Assembly: GCA_045638005.1 (NCBI GenBank)
Contig: JAZUAN010000038.1
Span: forward strand, 1 to 15,541
Length of the DNA stretch: 15,541 nucleotides
Reading direction: 5' to 3'
DNA from: URNF01 sp045638005
Lineage (GTDB): Bacteria; Bacillota; Clostridia; Oscillospirales; Acutalibacteraceae
Shown here: one piece after another, positions 13,474 through 15,541 of the stretch
How positions within the stretch are numbered: position 1 is the first letter of the stretch
Layout of the letters: each line of letters starts with the position of its first letter
Translations under genes and position numbers: made by a program
The notes under the pieces: model-generated
Databases searched by the model: none
Told to the model about the DNA's origin: nothing
What the model saw: only the letters and a program-made list of their open reading frames with translations

Positions 13474-14450
13474 AAAAAGTTTTAAAATCTGGAATAATCG
13501 TCTTCATAGTGTTTTTATTTGTATCTCAATTTAGTGCATGTTCATCCTTGGTTTTTGTGGATCGTGCAGATGATAAATTGGATAGTATCAAAAGCTCTGT
13601 AAGTGCCAAAGATAAACAAACAACCGCAAAGAAAAAAGCCACAACCGCAAAGAAAAAAGCTACAACCGCAAAGAAAAAAGCTACAACCACAAAGGAAAAA
13701 GCAAAAAGTACGACAGTCAAAAAACAATATACTACCACCATCAAAAACACAGAAAAAGATGTTACAAAATTAAAAACAACCGCACCTGAAAAAGTTACCA
13801 CAGAAAAGGAAAATATCACCACTCTACAGAATAAAAAAACAGAGTTTCAGGAGAACACGGAAGAAAATATTACCACTAAAAAAGCAATAACGGTTACAAC
13901 CCCAAAGACGACTGAGAGCACATATGATTCTCTTGAAAATGTTTGTCAGCACAGTCTGTGTGATAATTTTGTAACTGATTTTGAAAATTACTGTTCTGAA
14001 CATAGATGTGCAAAAGAAAACTGCGATTATGAAAAAAACTTTTCTTCGCCCTATTGTTTGTTGCATAAGTGTTCAGAAGTGAATTGTGATAATTCCAAAA
14101 AAGACCTCGGAGGTTATTGCATAGAACACACTTGCAACGAGAATTATTGTACCCTGCGAAAAGCTTCCAACTCAGATTATTGTTACTCACATGGTTGCGA
14201 CTCTGTGGGGTGCAAAAATGGAAGAAGCGGTTATGGTCAATACTGTGCCGAACATTCTTGTGCTAAGGATAACTGTTCTTTTGAAAAATCCTTCAATTCG
14301 GATTACTGCCTGTTACACGGCTGCCGGGCTGCTAGCTGCAAAAACGGTAAAAGCGGTTATGGCCAGTATTGTTCGGAACACACCTGTGCTAAAAACGGAT
14401 GTTCTTCTCAAAAATTAACTTTTTCGGATTATTGTCTAATGCACGATTGA
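13470..14450 (+). CDS. Lipoprotein with eight C-x4-C-x10-C-x2-H repeats
   Basis: 326 residues. A signal peptide ends in the lipobox FSAC (C24), so it should be a lipid-anchored exported protein. Residues about 45-155 are a Lys/Thr-rich, presumably unfolded stalk, with TTAKKKA repeated at residues 51-71. Residues 159-326 are exactly eight 21-residue units, each C-x4-C-x10-C-x2-H-x with Tyr before the third Cys (except as substituted by chance), e.g. CAKENCDYEKNFSSPYCLLHK. The last unit finishes at the final residue. Three Cys and one His per unit fit one zinc or other metal ion each, or disulfides if oxidised. Units 5-6 and 7-8 are near copies as a 42-residue pair. Start by ATGA overlap with the SHOCT gene. 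No known family is recognised; the nearest resemblance is short CxxxxC...CxxH zinc-binding repeats. Confidence 0.85.
   Translation: MKKVLKSGIIVFIVFLFVSQFSACSSLVFVDRADDKLDSIKSSVSAKDKQTTAKKKATTAKKKATTAKKKATTTKEKAKSTTVKKQYTTTIKNTEKDVTKLKTTAPEKVTTEKENITTLQNKKTEFQENTEENITTKKAITVTTPKTTESTYDSLENVCQHSLCDNFVTDFENYCSEHRCAKENCDYEKNFSSPYCLLHKCSEVNCDNSKKDLGGYCIEHTCNENYCTLRKASNSDYCYSHGCDSVGCKNGRSGYGQYCAEHSCAKDNCSFEKSFNSDYCLLHGCRAASCKNGKSGYGQYCSEHTCAKNGCSSQKLTFSDYCLMHD
13620..13703 (+). repeat. 21-nt tandem repeat encoding TTAKKKA
   Basis: Three near-identical 21-nt units (13620-13640, 13641-13661, 13662-13682) and a degenerate fourth (13683-13703), all in frame. They form the start of the Lys/Thr stalk and are a likely site of length change. 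Confidence 0.85.
13944..14447 (+). repeat. Eight 63-nt coding repeats (CCCH units)
   Basis: 8 x 63 nt, each starting at a Cys codon and encoding the 21-residue unit. Units 5+6 (14196-14321) and 7+8 (14322-14447) are most alike, showing a recent 126-nt duplication; units 1-4 have diverged further. Confidence 0.88.
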
Positions 14451-14497
14451 TCGGTTTTCCCTATACCATAAACCAGCTTAAACTTACTTAATAATTC

Positions 14498-14536
14498 AAA
14501 CAGCCGGTGCATCAAAAGATGCATCGGCTGTTTTTT
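14498..14536. terminator. Convergent terminator, lipoprotein and HAD genes
   Basis: A 16-bp stem (14498-14513/14518-14533, one G-U) with loop AAAA and T6 at 14531-14536. It ends rightward transcription and, less strongly, leftward transcription from the HAD gene. Confidence 0.85.
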
Positions 14537-14563
14537 GCGGTGGGAGTTTAATCCCCGCTCTGT

Positions 14564-15219
14564 TTATAAAACCTTATCGAGTGCTTCTCCCTCGCCCACA
14601 TACACGGTTGCAGTCTCTTTGATCTCCTTTTGATACGGATTACAGCGGTCGAAAATCCCTACCGTCGGCATACCGATTTGGGTTGCCGTTTCAAGTGCCA
14701 CCAGAGAATCCTCAAACACCCACGTTTCGCGAGTTGGTGTTTCGAAATGCGCTTGTGCCAACAAATAAACATCCGGCACTTCCTTGCCTTTTCCAAGCTT
14801 CGCGCAGGAAAAGATCTTAGAAAAATAGTGATCAATGCCACAGTGCTTTACAGCAATCTCAATCAAATCAGGGGTTGTCGCAGAGGCAATGCACATTTTT
14901 ACGCCTTTTTGGTGCAAGCCTTCCAAAAGTTCCCGCGCACCGCTTTTGAGTTGTACTTCGGTAGAATAAAACTTTCTCAAAAGTTCATTGGTAAATTCAT
15001 ACAATTCTTCGCCGCTTGCCCCAAGCGCATAGTGCTCGTGTATAAGCTGCATAGCGGCTCTGAGCGGTACGGTACGCACCGCTTTATCGTCTGCGGCATT
15101 CGGCGCAAACGACGCACCGCCTAAATACTTCTCACCAAACGCTTTCCAAATGACCTCCCAAAGGAACAAGCTATCCACAAGCGTTCCGCCATATCGAAAA
15201 CAGCACCCTTGATATGCAT
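14564..15219 (-). pseudogene. HAD subfamily IA phosphatase with frameshift in motif I
   Basis: From ATG at 15219 the frame reads MHIKGAVFDM, then shifts. Restoring one base between 15188 and 15189 gives FDMDGTLVDS joined to the long frame (SLFLWEVIWKAFGEKYLGG...), a textbook HAD N-terminus. Remaining motifs are intact: motif II CIASATT, motif III Lys near KLGKGKEVPD, motif IV WVFEDSLVALETA. The restored protein would be about 218 residues, as for beta-phosphoglucomutase-like sugar-phosphate phosphatases. GAGGTG (15231-15226) lies 6 nt before the ATG, and a good promoter precedes it. A GTG at 15178 could start a shorter protein, but it would lack the nucleophile Asp. Either a recent mutation or a base-calling error. 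Confidence 0.85.
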
Positions 15220-15242
15220 ATACAACACCTCGCTTGGCGCTA

Positions 15243-15271
15243 AGTATAGCACATGTATTTTAAAATAGCAA
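15243..15271 (-). promoter_or_regulatory. Promoter of the HAD gene
   Basis: Minus strand: -35 TTGCTA (15271-15266), 17-nt spacer, -10 TATACT (15248-15243) with an extended TGC. Transcription starts about 15 nt before the ATG. Confidence 0.7.
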
Positions 15272-15285
15272 GTTTCCAAAAAAGG

Positions 15286-15315
15286 TTGACATTTGCTATT
15301 TAAGTGTGGTATCAT
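15286..15315 (+). promoter_or_regulatory. Promoter of tRNA-Thr
   Basis: Perfect -35 TTGACA (15286-15291), 18-nt spacer, -10 TATCAT (15310-15315) preceded by TGG. It diverges from the HAD promoter, whose -35 is 15 bp away. Confidence 0.75.
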
Positions 15316-15325
15316 AACAACATTC

Positions 15326-15398
15326 GCTGGTTTAGCTCAGTTGGTAGAGCAGCTGATTTGTAATCAGCAGGTCGGGGGGTCAAGCCCGTCAACCAGGT
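15326..15398 (+). tRNA. tRNA-Thr(TGT), 3' half degenerate
   Basis: The 5' part is a normal tRNA-Thr: GCTGGTT acceptor strand, D-arm GCTC/GAGC, and anticodon stem GCTGA/TCAGC around TTTGTAA (anticodon TGT). The 3' part is abnormal. Acceptor position 72 is G opposite G1. The T-stem GGGGG/CCGTC has a G-G mismatch. The T-loop is GTCAAGC, not the near-invariant TTCRANN. The end is GGTCGAAA with no encoded CCA. A promoter and a terminator flank it. It may be a pseudo-tRNA or a gene whose 3' end was rewritten by recombination. Confidence 0.75.
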
Positions 15399-15541
15399 CG
15401 AAACAGACAAGGGATAGGCCATGCCTATCCCTTGTCTGTTTTTAGTTGTTAAATGGACGCAGAAACTGAAAATCTCGCTGTGCGAGATTTTCGCAAAGAG
15501 GTTGCGTGGTAACACTTCAAATTCAGTAAACGAGAAAGCGC
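15399..15541 (+). repeat. tRNA-downstream repeat element, copy C (cut by window end)
   Basis: After tRNA-Thr come a terminator hairpin opening with AAACAGACA, then ATG at 15453 reading MDAETENLAVRDFRKEVAW and stop. Hairpin 2 is GAAAATCTCGC/GCGAGATTTTC (15468-15478/15482-15492, loop TGT). The word GAGGTTGCG follows, whose partner arm would begin at the window edge. Order and spacing match copy A. Confidence 0.65.
15401..15443 (+). terminator. Terminator of tRNA-Thr
   Basis: A perfect 19-bp stem (15401-15419/15423-15441) with a CAT loop, running into TTTTT. It shares only the AAACAGACA base with the tRNA-Ser terminators; the upper stem is different but fully paired. Confidence 0.88.

Noticed and set aside
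13944..14447. Regular 63-nt repeats as a possible CRISPR array
   Set aside because: The repeats are contiguous, in frame and coding, with no unique spacers and no cas gene.

Overview
The window looks like a chromosomal segment of a low-to-mid GC Gram-positive anaerobe, most likely an uncultured Clostridia/Oscillospirales-type gut bacterium. The grounds are strong AGGAGG-like ribosome binding sites, near-consensus sigma-A promoters with 17-18 bp spacers, CCA-encoding tRNA-Ser genes, an FPQTG sortase substrate, and many small hairpin terminators. No species can be named from the sequence alone.

Layout. 1-3195 is AT-rich and surface/mobile in character: the 3' end of a beta-helix-like surface protein, a DUF3789-type microprotein coupled to a second small membrane protein (both resembling conjugative-element cargo), and a sortase-anchored multidomain pilin-like protein. 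Two related two-hairpin elements (668-736 and 1235-1326) bracket the microprotein segment. At about 3290 composition becomes more GC-rich: a TIM-barrel glycosidase-like gene of doubtful N-terminus converges on a minus-strand 3' gene remnant. A small cysteine-rich membrane protein follows, with its ribosome binding site inside a possible hairpin.

5217-6137 is a serine tRNA locus: tRNA-Ser(GCT) and tRNA-Ser(TGA) on the minus strand, tRNA-Ser(GGA) on the plus strand, with divergent promoters. Downstream of the tRNA transcripts lies a recurring element: terminator hairpin, a short ATG-led motif, then further hairpins. A third copy follows an abnormal tRNA-Thr(TGT) at the right edge.

6217-12038 is ordinary metabolism: a eukaryote-type glycogen branching enzyme, then a peptide-use module of PepD-type dipeptidase, OPT-family oligopeptide transporter and a translationally coupled PqqD-like protein. 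An M20 amidohydrolase pseudogene behind a perfect consensus promoter comes next (12157-12755).

12756-14450 is an AT-rich two-gene islet: a SHOCT-type membrane protein overlapping by 4 nt a lipoprotein whose C-terminal half is exactly eight 21-residue C-x4-C-x10-C-x2-H repeats. This is the most unusual protein in the window. The right end holds a minus-strand HAD phosphatase whose first catalytic motif is broken by one missing base, and the tRNA-Thr with a degraded 3' half.
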